From Pipra filicauda (Eukaryota; Chordata; Aves; Passeriformes; Pipridae): DNA of 64,000 nt. Positions 12,137 to 22,980 of this stretch are shown piece after piece. The notes below the pieces were generated by a model. It searched no databases. It was not told where the DNA came from and was given only the letters and a program-made list of their open reading frames with translations. How positions within the stretch are numbered: position 1 is the first letter of the stretch; each line of letters starts with the position of its first letter. Made by a program: the position numbers and the translations under genes. The stretch spans positions 248,001 through 312,000 of the forward strand of contig NW_024104427.1 of the NCBI RefSeq assembly GCF_003945595.2. Direction: 5' to 3'.

Positions 12137-13910
12137 CCATGTTGGTTTTTTTTAATTTTCTAGTCATATTTCTGCATTATTTTCCTGTGTGTCCATGGCA
12201 CCTTATTTCAAGGAACAGTTTGAAAGGCATATGCTGTTGAGCAAAGGGAAAAGAAACTCTCCTGATCTTTTTTCTCTTGTCTCAGTGAACACGCCATTTC
12301 TTGATGCTTTTCCCAGGGCTTCTGTGACCTATGCTTTACACCACCTGGCTGGTTTAATTCATGAATCTTCTATTAATATGACAGGCTCTGCAAAGGTGAC
12401 CAAAATGTTAGGGAGACAGATGCCATCAGTATCTCTCAAGGGTAAATACTTGAAGTTTGCTCCCTTTTTGTGTGGCTGGTCTCTGTTCTGATCTTGGCAC
12501 CGTGGCTGAGCAACTGAGACTAATTCATTTTTGTTTCTCCCTCAGACGCTCTGGATGAACACTAACCATAATTTTAACAGTTTCCTGTGTTTTCCTCAAG
12601 TGTCAAAGCCTTCCTTTTCTGCCTCTCCTGTTGGAGAAACCCCATCTTACACAGATGAGCAATGTAGCTCTTAAGAGTCCTTATAAGTCCTAAGCAGTCA
12701 CAGTGTGCTCTCCACAATCAGAGTATGTTTTGCCCTTCAGGCAAGAAAATAATTCTTTGCTCAGGGTATAGCTAGCTCCGTGTTGAGTCAGCTCAGCACG
12801 TCATTCTCATAGAGATCTCACCTGGAAAGGTGCCTCAGGATCTGCTGTGGATGGCCCAATGGTGACTGACATGGAGGCTGGACTAAGCAGAAATAGGTCT
12901 GGTGCAGATACCTGGCCCTGGTATTGCAGAAGGTGCCTTACTTTAATTTTGTCCCAACATGAGACATATTCAATGCTACACAGGAGGAAGAAAGGGGAGC
13001 AAAGCCCATTCTCAGAGGACATCTAACCTTTGTATGTGGGTCCGTTTTGAGTGGAGAAACACAGGTTTGGACCTAAAGCATATAAAAGCATATAAAAGTG
13101 TAGTGAAGCATCTCTAGAAGTACTGAGACATCTTGGGGGCTTATTTTTCATCCTGCTTTTCTACAGTTCACCATAAAGGGAAGGGAGACAGTGTCTCACT
13201 GACACAACTAGAGTGTTTAGGCAATGAATGATCATCACCACAGAGTGGCTAAGGAGAGGATGATGTTCTCTGGGGTGGTCTCAGCATTAATGGGAGATAC
13301 CATGAGTGAACTCAAAACTCTGCCTGTGCTTAGAAACCAGTAAAAGTAAGGAGATGAGTAAACCTCGTATCTTCATTTCATTGCAAGCTGCTTAATGCTT
13401 TGGATCACAGCTAAACTGCCTGGACTGAACCCACGCAAGAAACCAGAAGTCAAGCCCAGATCCAGCTACACTCTTGACTCCAGGACAAATTCATATCTGT
13501 GTCCAAGCCTGACCATGTTGCACTTCTTCTCAGAGACAAAGCCCCATATCTGGGCTGTCCACATTATATTTATCCTTAGGAGACTGTCCCAGGAAGATTG
13601 TTTCATCTTTGGAAAAACCCTCTCTTGCAAACGGGTATTGTGCTGGTCTCATCTCTCCTTTCACACTCCTTCCCAAGGCAGTTACTTGTCTGCTGTAATT
13701 TACTCTTTAATGCAGCACTTTCCTATTCTGTGAGACAACAATCATGAAGCATTTAAATTCCAATTGAGTAGGGCTGGAGTGCAGAGGGGCTGCGGCTTGT
13801 GCTGCATGGACAATGGGAACCTGAGACAGGGGACACCAGTTCAAGGCCCCCCAGGAAGGAAGGCTACAAGCTTCTCCCTCACATTCCCATCTCCCTAGAG
13901 ATGTAAATCA
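12137..13910. other. Noncoding interval, no gene supported
   Basis: Only short open frames without recognisable similarity occur. A 10-bp tandem duplication at 13078 is listed separately. No RNA gene was seen. Confidence 0.5.
13078..13097 (+). repeat. 10-bp tandem duplication containing two TATAAAA words
   Basis: GCATATAAAA is repeated head to tail. Each unit contains a TATA-box-like TATAAAA, but no initiator, CpG patch or downstream exon supports a promoter. Confidence 0.75.
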
Positions 13911-13946
13911 AGAAAATGAAGGGAGGGGAAGAGGAGGAGGGGGGTG
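13911..13946 (+). repeat. Purine-rich low-complexity tract
   Basis: The sequence is almost entirely A and G (AGAAAATGAAGGGAGGGGAA and onward). A second G-rich purine stretch follows at about 14221-14253. These are simple sequence with potential for unusual DNA structure; no function is shown. Confidence 0.75.
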
Positions 13947-14565
13947 TTTATAGAAAGAAAAGGGAAAATGGATTGAGTTGTGCTGAATTCTAAGACAAGG
14001 ATCAGCTACACAAGAGAACTATTGAATAGCTGTGAAATCTGGAATTGAGCCATCAAAATAGCTGCTGAGCTGCATGTGAATCAGGTTGATTGTTTTTGAG
14101 AAGCACCTGATTTTATTTTTTTTTGCCCCCTTCTCTCTCTCCCAGGCTGCGTGCTTAGCCTTGGAATTTGAACATGACTGCCGATGTGCTAAATTACTTT
14201 TCCTTGAGATAGAGACATTTTAGGGAGTGGGAGAGGAGGGAGGGTGGGGGAGGATGTCTCTGGATGTGAAGGCTGTGGTACCCGGACTGTGAGCTGACAG
14301 GTTCCCCACTGCTCCAGGGAATGGCAGTGAGGAGTTCCCGGTGCTGGCAGAGACCGAGCAGGAAAAGCAAAGAGCTGTAACTCCCTGGGACATGAAGGAC
14401 AAGGCTGCTCCAAGGGCTGCTGGCTGCCCTGCATCTGAGCTGCAAGTATGTTTTGCCAGATCCTCACCAGCTTTGTGCTCCCAGGAACTCACATTTCCTA
14501 CCTTGTTTCCCAGGGAAGAGGTGGCACCTATTTTCTGTGGAGTGGTCCCTCCTGGACCTCGGGAA

Positions 14566-14591
14566 AATTAATTGCAAAGCCCCAATTAATT
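14566..14591. promoter_or_regulatory. 9-bp inverted repeat with AATTAATT cores, possible homeodomain dyad
   Basis: AATTAATTG (14566-14574) and its perfect reverse complement CAATTAATT (14583-14591) are separated by 8 nt. TAATTA-type words are classic homeodomain binding sites, so the pair could be bound as a dimer. That role is inference. The same sequence could arise by chance in AT-rich DNA. Confidence 0.4.
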
Positions 14592-14599
14592 ACTAGATT

Positions 14600-15889
14600 T
14601 TTTCAACATAGTGTCTGATTCTCTCATGTTCATTGGTAGAATTATAATTCCCTCTGCAGCATCCACTAACAAGGGAAGTAAAGCACAGGGATGCTAAGAT
14701 GCTGTTTTCCCGAAGAGAACTGTGATTCCAGAGTACCCTAAAAAGGCACACTGAAAGGAAAAAAAAGTTAGCAAGGCTGCTTTTAAAAATCTAGCAATTT
14801 GCTTAGGGTTATGGAATGAGTTGGGATTGCAAGAGTGAAACCTTGTCTTTCCTCATTTGGTATGGCTGAGAACTGTCTCTGTTCTAATTTATTATTATTG
14901 TATTGCATTATTGTGTAATTTTATTGCATTAAAAATCATGTGAATAGCACCATGGTGCTCTGCAAACAGAGAGTAACACAGAGCCACTGCTCCAAAGAGC
15001 CTTGTTAAACTGCTTCCAGATTTGACTCAAGAGACCTATATTCTATTACCTTATGCAGAAAACGTCTACATTGTTTTATTGTTGTTTATTGAGCACTGAG
15101 GGTAAGCACTGCACTGGGCAAACTTGTTCAGTCTGGACAGATCTATCAAATTTCAGCTTTTCTGCAATGGGATGTGCTCATGTGGCCTCTTCCTTTTTCC
15201 CCTCTATTGTACCATAGCTCAGTCCAACATCACAGCTTCTCTGCCTCTCTGGAACTAGTTGATGAGAGTCAGTTTCCCCTCCAGCCCTTGCAGGGGTGCC
15301 CACATTCTGTAGATCATCCTCCCCCTGCCCATGTTGGTCACGCTAATGGCCGAGAGGCCCCTGGTGCCTTGGAGCACCCTCAGATTTTTCTCAGTGTCAC
15401 CTTCACCCCACAAGAACCTCTGTCTCTCTTGAGCCTGTGTAGCACCCACAGGTGGGTGCCACAATTGTCCAGCATTAGGACAAGTTTTAATAGTTGCTGG
15501 CTGCCACAGCAGCTCAAAGCAGCCAAGATGCTGCCATCCTAGTGCCTGCATCGATGCTGGAGACAAACAAATGAGCCGTGGCTCAGGTCTGGAGACAGGG
15601 AAGGATTCGTGTCAGGAGGGAGCCCAGCACACTCTGCTCATGCAGCCCCAGCCCCACCAGGCACCAGACGGGAAAAGTTTCTGTCCTCATGGGGTTATTT
15701 CTTTCCTTTCAATGGAGATGAAACATGCTCCTGGCAGCGGGGGTAGGGAAGGAAATGCCTCGCCATCCCCTCTCAGCCCTGAGTCTGCTTTTGTGCTCTT
15801 GATCCCTGGGCAGACCCCAGCACCCCAGCACTGGTTACGTACAAGGTGCTGCCCTGAGAAAAAGCTCACGCGATTACCAGCCATCCATC
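14600..15889. other. Noncoding interval, no gene supported
   Basis: An AT-rich stretch near 14885-14935 contains TTATTGCATTA-type words twice. The remainder is ordinary noncoding sequence. Open frames near 15174-15566 overlap on both strands and show no domain. Confidence 0.5.
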
Positions 15890-16130
15890 CCGCCTGGTGG
15901 AGGGGGCTCTGAAAGCGCCGGGGCGGCGGAGACTCAGCTCCGGCGGGAGGTCAGGGGCAGCAGGAGGGCAGCGGCAGGGCAGGCTTTGTGCACCGGCCAC
16001 TGCTGCCCGCTGCAGACCCCGGCCATTCAGAGAGAGCCCGGCCCTGGGCCCCTTGAAGTTAATGAAAAGGCTCTCCGGGATGTCAGGGGGTCTTGGGCTG
16101 AGCCCTTGGTGTGCAAAATTAGTTCCACGT
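15890..16130. promoter_or_regulatory. Small CpG-rich, GC-rich patch
   Basis: The window is otherwise CpG-poor, but about ten CpGs cluster here, with GC-box-like GGGGCGGCGG and repeated CCGG/CGGC words (AAAGCGCCGGGGCGGCGG, CTCCGGCGGG, CACCGGCC, CCCCGGCC). This is the densest CpG cluster I see in the window. It is compatible with a short CpG island, an enhancer or a minor promoter. No exon with a credible ORF and splice donor follows on either strand, so a transcription start is unproven. Confidence 0.4.
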
Positions 16131-16255
16131 CCTCTTTAACTCAGCAGGAGCACCCAGAGGTGCCCAGGTTGAGCGCTCTTGGATAGGTGCAGGAAGCATC
16201 TTCCTAATCTACCTATTGCAGTCGCTAAAGCACCTCGGAGAAACTGGCAGCCAGG

Positions 16256-16289
16256 TTTTTATTTTATTTTATTTCTTTTTTTTTTTTTT
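16256..16289 (+). repeat. (TTTTA)n and poly-T tract
   Basis: Three TTTTA units run into a T-rich stretch of about twenty bases. It is a simple repeat lying between the CpG patch and the conserved-looking segment downstream. Confidence 0.85.
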
Positions 16290-16299
16290 AAGGGAAAAA

Positions 16300-16600
16300 T
16301 AATTAACCTTCACCTCAGGTCCCAACTCGCATAACCACAGATGAGATTCTACTAATAATTTGCTTGCTTAAGTGACTCATAATAAACACTGTGAGTTTAC
16401 TTTTGCTTTGAGAGCAGCTGATCTTTGGAACAAACCGCCCACAGGCGTAAAATCATGTCACCCATTTGCTGATTTAACCCCCTGAGTGCTCACACATCTC
16501 CAGACCCTGCTAAACTGCTGCTTGCAGGGAAGTCTGGAGTCTGGCAAATTTTGTCATTGAATGTAAAATAATATCCAGAGAGGATGAAATCTATTCTTTG
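16300..16600. other. Candidate conserved noncoding element
   Basis: The segment is non-repetitive, lacks frame structure, and is packed with transcription-factor-like words, including TAATTAA, TGACTCA (AP-1-like, in AAGTGACTCATAATAAAC) and TAATAAT. It lies beside the CpG patch. Conservation cannot be seen from one sequence, so the call is only a pointer. Confidence 0.25.
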
Positions 16601-17206
16601 CCTCTTTCCGACTGGGATGTCTTTGCTCAGGTTGGTGGCCCCCACATATAGGTGCAGGGATGTAGATGAAGGCAGGCACTGCCTGCCCCATCCAGAAGTG
16701 CTGACTAGCTATTTATGTACATTTTCTGTGGTGGCATATTTGCCATATGACAAGTTCTCCTGTGGATTCTTTTATCCATTAATTATAGATGAGCATGCTC
16801 AGCCTTGGTTCCCCCTCAGGCCAGCCTGAATCTCAGCAGTGCTAATAGTGGGTTTGGAAAGCACTGAGAACCACCGTGACCTCACGCTGAGTGCAGGATC
16901 CTGATGGGACACCACGGGACTGGCTGATGCCAGTCTCAGAAGGATGAATTGCTGCTGCAAATAAAAAGAGCCAGGGTCTGTTTTTATAAAGAAGTCTGTT
17001 TTCATACAGCTAACCACTTCTCCTTCCAAAGCACAGGTGGGGTGCCCACGCTCACTGCCTACTAGGAGAGCCCTGGTTCTGTGCACAGACCATGCTCAGG
17101 AGGAGCCCCACAGCCACACCGTGACCCCACATGCAAAGGCAGAGATGACACATACACACTGAGCTGGGTGTCCAGCTGCATGTGCCAGCAGCAACACCCT
17201 GAAACA

Positions 17207-17216
17207 CCCCCCCCCC
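17207..17216 (+). repeat. Poly-C run (10 C)
   Basis: This is an uninterrupted run of ten C, a short homopolymer prone to length error in sequencing. Confidence 0.9.
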
Positions 17217-17277
17217 ATCTGCAAAATGTGACCTGGGCATGCCTGGTGTCACAGCCACGGCACAGGAGGGACTGTGC

Positions 17278-17365
17278 CCTGTTCTGCAGGTGGAGATAGC
17301 TAAGTCTGAACCAACAGAAGGGCTTTCCCAAGGTCGTACAGAAAACCCTGCCAGAGCATGCCCTG
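17278..17365 (-). repeat. MIR/CORE-SINE-like ancient SINE trace
   Basis: The plus strand reads CTGCAGGTGGAGATAGCTAAG, then GGGCTTTCCCAAGGTCGTACAG, then CCTGCCAGAGC. This resembles the reverse complement of the MIR core and tail ('cagatggggaaactgag...acttgcccaaggtcacacag...tggcagagc'). Order and spacing fit the family, so I am moderately confident despite the divergence. Confidence 0.5.
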
Positions 17366-20300
17366 TAATGTAATTTAAACATCGAAACCCATCTCATGGA
17401 GCAGGCAATTGCTCCTATGCTGTGTACACACGTGTTCCCCTGCCCTCTGCATTCAGCGCTCAGTGCAAGGAAGGTTTGCAAGAGCAGCAAATTGGCCTCA
17501 GGCTGCTGAACAGCAGCTTTCTGTGGAGCCCTCAGACTATTACATTTTTTGGAAGAGAATTTTATTTCTCTTCATCCCCAGCTTATGGTATCAGCTAAGC
17601 TTGACCTAATTTCCCCACCTTGCTGATCAAAGGTCATGTTTACTAGGATTATTTCTGTCTTCATTGTAGGCACAGCTGGTAAACAACATGGAGATTTTAC
17701 AGTATTTAACTTTCTGATAGATTTATGGAGGCTCCCTGCCTGACTTCCTTTGCTTCTTTCAAAGCTTTTGCACTCACCCTTCAGATGATACCATGCACTG
17801 TGCACCTTCAGGCCCAAAACCCAAGCTCAGCGAGAGACAAGAGACGTGTGTCAGCAATTATTCCCCCTCCCTCCCCATAGCCAGCACCAAACCTCCACTC
17901 CAGATCGTTTGCCTTCCACAGAGTGCTCTCGTTAGATCAGGAACAGCTCAGCCCTGCTCAGGTGCAGTGATGGGCATTACCAGCCTGCAAACTGCAATCA
18001 AAGCACAGGGAAGCTCCTACCACCTTCCCTGGGCTAGAATACCACATAGCCTGGTCCACATGCTGGCATGAAAAAGCTCTTCCTCCACAGGGAAAATAGT
18101 CAGGGCTGGGGCTGGCTCACCAGCCTTCACCACCTTTTGGTCTCAGTCCTGTAGGTCCAGCAGTTGTCTGAAGAGTTTTGCACCCTTGGCAGTTGTAGTA
18201 TACTTTTCAGGAGAAGATAGGAAGGTACCTCCATCCAACACTTGGCCTTCTCGCCTTCTTGCAATGCAGTGGTGGTAGGACGGGTCAAGGCTGGATTTCC
18301 CAAGTTGCAAAGCCTGACACAATTTGGATTTGAGAGACAGTATCTTCTGTTCCCCAACAGTCCAGACCCATGGCTTCAGCCCTGCATGTGCCAACACTTG
18401 TTGGCAGAAGGAGCAGAGGGTGTTCCTGTGAGCACCAGGTGTGCTTCTGAGTTGCTTAGCAGATAACAGGGACCCTTCAACTTCCTAGATGAGGATGCTG
18501 TCACCATCCTCCCTGGAAACAGCTCCTTCCCCAGACTAAACCCTGGCTTATGCAAGGGTTCCCCAAAGCAGCGTTTGCATCACCAGTTAATCAGGGAGTG
18601 CAGTTTGGGAGCTTCTGCTTTTGCCAGTGTGTTTGTGCCAGCAAAAAGATTATTCAAATCCTCTCTCCTGAGGAGTGAACCAAGGGGAAGCTGCACTACA
18701 TGCAAAGTTATTGCCTCTGTACCATGGTATTGATCCACAAGTAAAGCCAGTGACTCACAAGGAAATACTATTTCACCTACTAAACAATGGTCTAGATATA
18801 CAGTATTCAGCATATTTTATCTTCTTTCCATCAGCCTTCCACAGGGTAGCTTATTCAAACACCATGAAGTCATACTTCCCTGGTACCACCATTTTCAATT
18901 ATTTATTAAACAATGGATGTTGGAATGGACTGAGTCCCGCAATGGTCAATTATTCCTTCTTTTTCAAGCTGAGTCAGCAAAAGGTGGTATAGGTGTCGAG
19001 AGGTAAACAACTTGTTAGTTACTGCTTTGGAAAGGCTTTGTATCAGGATCCCAAAATAAGGGCACTGCTCCTTTGGAGGCGTTACCATCACTAAAAGTAG
19101 TCAATGCAAAGCTTTACTTGCATTCTTGCCCTGAGCAGAAGATACATATCTGTACTTTTCCATATATTTAAAGTCTGAGCTGTTTTATTTCATTTATAAC
19201 ATGAGGAGGTCAAAGAAGATGCAGAAAAGCTCTGGAAATATCAGCATATCTTACTTGGGTTTTCCAGGAACCTCAAAGCAAGCTCCAACCAGAGCACAAA
19301 GCAAAGCCCAAACCCACCTGTCAGTCTCATAACCCTAGATTTCCTTCAAGTACCACCACACATAAGTGAGGTATAACTTCTGCGCTGCTTAGGGCAACCT
19401 TCATGCTCCCATGCCCCCATGCATCCCCCAGCAGCTGGGGAATAGCTACACTGGCATCTCAGGTTGTAAATGTGTGCAAAGACCAGATATTCAGCCTTAG
19501 GGAGAGAGCTTAAGAGAGGCAGGGGAAAAAATTTAGGTTTTCTTTTTTTAAAAAAATTTCCCCTCAGAACATTCTGACCACACATGAAAAAACCAAGATT
19601 TTTTATTAGAAAATTCTGAAGCTTTTTGAAGTGTGTAGCAGCCAAAAAATATTGGCATTACTGCAAGATGGGAGCAAAGTCTTTTAATGTAAAAATATTT
19701 ATAAGTGTGGGTTAAATTCTTGGCTATCAATAATCTACTGATTACAATGGCACGACAGGAGATGGGATCTATTGGCTTCAGGAGACTGCCCTGACTTTTA
19801 CCAGGAAATGGTGTAAATGAAGTTAAATTGTAATTTGTGGATAATTGAGTGATCAGTGACAAATGTCCCTGTGACACACAACAAGCTGTCATGGAAAAAG
19901 TATGCTGCTACAGCAACGTGTCACATGTGGTCTTAAACTGATTATTCTAAATCATCCAGTGTCCCTGCTCAGTGCTTGTTAAGAAAAATGATCCCCAAAT
20001 ATGACCTTTGCAAAGTTTAATTTAAAAAAAAAAATAAATAAATATAAGGCAGTCAGAGATAAGTCAGAGAAGACTTTGCTGCTGACTCGAGTGGACTCTG
20101 GCCAGGCTGCCAAATGGAGCACTTACGTGGGTAAAACGAGATGCTCGCCCTCTTCACTTACAGAAATGTCATGCAAACAAACATTTTCAGGTCAAAAATC
20201 CCAGATGTGTAAAATAATAACCCGGTGTGGAGAGCTGGTGTCACAGCTCCAATTTGCACAGATAGGCTAAGGGTAGCCTAGAATCACAAATCTGAGCCTC

Positions 20301-20583
20301 CCCAAATATGCTCTTTCTGGAACATTGTGCCATAGAAAATTAATTGCATTCCAGCTCCAGGGAGCATTAGCACTTCTCTGAATTCAGGGCCAGCCTAAGG
20401 AGCAGCCGTGCCCCAGGCGAAGAATCCAGCCCCCTCCTGGCCTTTGCCCCTTCCTCTGCAGGACTGAAAAGGAAAAATTAAAATAAATCACAGCCTTTAG
20501 AGACACGTACTAAACACTGACTGGAATATAAATGTATAAATAAAATAGGAACTGAACATACTCATCTCAACCCTCGACCGTGG
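17366..20583. other. Noncoding interval, no gene supported
   Basis: No exon or RNA gene is supported. The interval contains an AT-rich stem-forming stretch near 19522-19563 and an A-rich run with AAATAAATAAATA near 20022-20043. Open frames near 17793-18470 occur on both strands without domains. Confidence 0.5.
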
Positions 20584-20825
20584 CTTTTCTTCCCTTCTCA
20601 CTTTCATTTCTTCTTCTCTTTCTTTTACCTTTGTTTCACACATTCTTCTCTGCCCATCCCCTCCCCCTTGCCTTCTTCAGTTTTTCCTCTCCTTTGTTGT
20701 CTTTTTCTTTCTAGCCCCTTTCCAAGACTGTCCTTTCTCACCCTTTCTGTTCATCATTCCCTACTGGCGGTTAGATCTCTTTCCTTCTTCCTCAGCACTT
20801 TTTTTTTGACTCTTTTCTCTTCCCC
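20584..20825 (+). repeat. 240-nt polypyrimidine-rich tract
   Basis: About 240 bases consist mostly of C and T on the plus strand, without a strict repeat unit, rich in CTTTC, TTCTT and CCCTT words. Long polypyrimidine/polypurine asymmetry can form triplex or bind PTB-like factors if transcribed. No exon follows it closely, so a splicing role is not supported. Confidence 0.75.
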
Positions 20826-21856
20826 AAGAATGTTCTGAAGATAAGAAAACAGCTCTCTGCAGAACAATCTGTATCTTTCAGAGATTGCATTCTTATCATT
20901 ATTTTCCTTACAAAGAGCAGTTCCCATTTAAAATACCTTATAGGTTTTCTCAGGACTGGTATTTAGGTATAAAAGAATCCAGAATCACTGGTTTCCTTTG
21001 GAAAGTTTGGCATATATGTGGTGCTTTCATTAGATAATACATTATTTAGGAGCAAATCTGCTATTGTTGTACAAGATTTCTGTGGCTGTGGAAGGTTTGA
21101 GCATGCAGGTAGTTAAAAACTGATCTGTCTTGGCAATAGGGCTTAGTTCTGGCCAATTTATACACTGTTATTCTTACAAGTTTGAGTTACTATGAGTCAT
21201 GTAGAGTGCAAGGAGTAAAAAAACTAATTCATGATCCTACTAGCTTCTCTATTCACGAGTTTTATCACTTTAACCATCTAAATCTCTCTAACATGATATA
21301 ACACCTCCAGTGGGGATGAATTATGTCAATATAAAGTTGCTTATACTGCTCCAGTTACTCTGTCAGGGAAAGGAAAGGAAATATGTACAGAAGGTCCCTT
21401 TATGTTGAGATGCCTGATTCTGTCTGAGCAGCTGCAGCTCTGAAAAGTCTCACACTGCTGGTCAGTGGAGCTCTAGCAGTGCAGAAACTACATGTAATAA
21501 CCTAAAAATGAGGAAGAAAAACTATTTTGTGAATGAACAGTTCTGCAGCAGAGAAGCTGTGAGGTTTTTCCGGGATCCTGTGGTATCCTGTTGACACCTG
21601 AAGCATTTTATCTTTGTTACAACACCTTTCCAAGGGAAGCATTTTTCTTACTCTGTTTCCCACGAACTCCCTCCCCAATATGCCTTTTTCTCTCCTGCTG
21701 ACTCCAGCTCGCTTTGTATGTCCTCAGGACTTGTAGAGGCACTGCTGAAAAGGAATAGGCAATTTCTGCTTGCAGTTGCTATCTGCATCACAGCTGAGCT
21801 GCAATACTCTGCTCCTGCCCATCTGATTACAGTGTTAGCAATATTTTGACTGTCAG
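20826..21856. other. Noncoding interval, nothing recognised
   Basis: The sequence is AT-leaning, without coding frames, recognisable repeats or RNA genes. Confidence 0.5.
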
Positions 21857-21920
21857 TCACAGAATATTCTGAGTTGGAAAGGACCCACAAGGATCACTGA
21901 GTCCGAGTGAAAGGCCCATA
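21857..21920 (-). mobile_element. CR1-type 3' end (CR1 or tRNA/CR1 SINE tail)
   Basis: On the minus strand the sequence ends GGACTCAGTGATCCTTGTGG followed by TCCTTTCCAACTCAGAATATTCTGTGA, a typical avian CR1 3' terminus. This particular terminus is nearly identical to the tail of the tRNA-Ile SINE at 36.2 kb. Just upstream, minus-strand GGGCC-type bases could be the last nucleotides of a tRNA head or diverged CR1 body. The element is heavily 5'-truncated, so its source cannot be settled by eye. Confidence 0.75.
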
Positions 21921-22452
21921 CCTGGCTGTGTTGAAAGGGGGGCTCCATGGAGGAGTACATGGAGGTCTGAGAAATCTGCCCTTGGTGTTTCCCCTTGGTC
22001 TATAATCATATATACAAAACATTGACATTGTTGATTTTCCTGCCCCAGCTCTCCAGCAAACTTCCCAGGATGATGGCTTGGATGAGGGGAAGGTAAAATC
22101 CTGTAGCCATAAATTCCATAGCCACATGTCCCACAGCCCTGACCCTCAAATGCTTCCTCAGGGATCTGGCCAGTGTACATCAGGGCTCCTTCCAGCCTGT
22201 GGTGAGCACTGGTGCATGGCCACATCTCATCCCACCAGGCAGTAAGGCAAGTGTCCGTGCTTCCGGTCATGGAAACTGAGAAACAGTCCAGGAGTTGCAG
22301 CAGGGACATACCAGAGATCTCGAGAAGAGAAATAAAGGTTTCAGCCTTAAATATTGATCAGGTCTTGGTCTGGCCATGCCCTGGCAGTATGAGGCATGGT
22401 AAGCAGCCAAGTTCAGTGTCATGGAACTCAATGCAAACTAACTTATCCAGCC

Positions 22453-22490
22453 AGGAATGGGGTTGTGACTGAGGAATGGGGCTGTGACTG
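22453..22490 (+). repeat. 19-bp tandem duplication (2 copies)
   Basis: AGGAATGGGGTTGTGACTG is followed directly by AGGAATGGGGCTGTGACTG, with one mismatch. This is a recent-looking slippage or duplication event with no visible function. Confidence 0.9.
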
Positions 22491-22879
22491 AGCTACAGAT
22501 ACTTCTGCAGCTTCCATTAGCTGTAGTCTGCTGTATCTGGAGGGCTGATGGACATCCATTCTCTCATTCACTAATTTTTATGGATAGTGTATCAGTTGTA
22601 GGTTCCTGACAGGTTGCAGACACGCAGACAAAGACTCCGTGCTATATGCTGTGCCTCAGCAGCAGAAGTGTGCTCTTTAACTCCAAACATGACTGACCAG
22701 ATGTTCCTCCTTCTTTAAACTGCTCTGCAGAACGTTCTCTCTGACTCCAGCTGAACTTCCTGAGGGGGGTGGTGGTGATGGTGCACCTCCAAAAGCTTGC
22801 TCTTTGCAAGACTGCTTTGTACACATACATATCAGATGTTTCAGACATATCAGGGATAAAAAGCCTGATCTTATCAGTT

Positions 22880-22980
22880 TCATAGTGTCATACAGTTGGA
22901 AGGGACTTCTAATGGTCATCTAGTCCAACCCCCCTGCCATGGGCAGAGACATCTTCATCTAGATCAGGTTAATCTTCCAG
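22880..22980 (-). mobile_element. CR1 LINE 3' fragment
   Basis: The plus strand shows CATAGTGTCATACAGTTGGAAGGGACTT and then CATCTAGTCCAACCCCCCTGCCATGGGCAGAGACATC, the reverse complement of a classic CR1 3' end. Similarity fades near 22980, indicating strong 5' truncation. No coding part remains. Confidence 0.9.

Noticed and set aside
13078..13097. TATA-box promoter (two TATAAAA words)
   Set aside because: The words belong to a 10-bp tandem duplication with no initiator, CpG enrichment or exon downstream.
21857..22309. 150-codon minus-strand frame
   Set aside because: Its C-terminal end is CR1-type repeat sequence and the rest has no domain.
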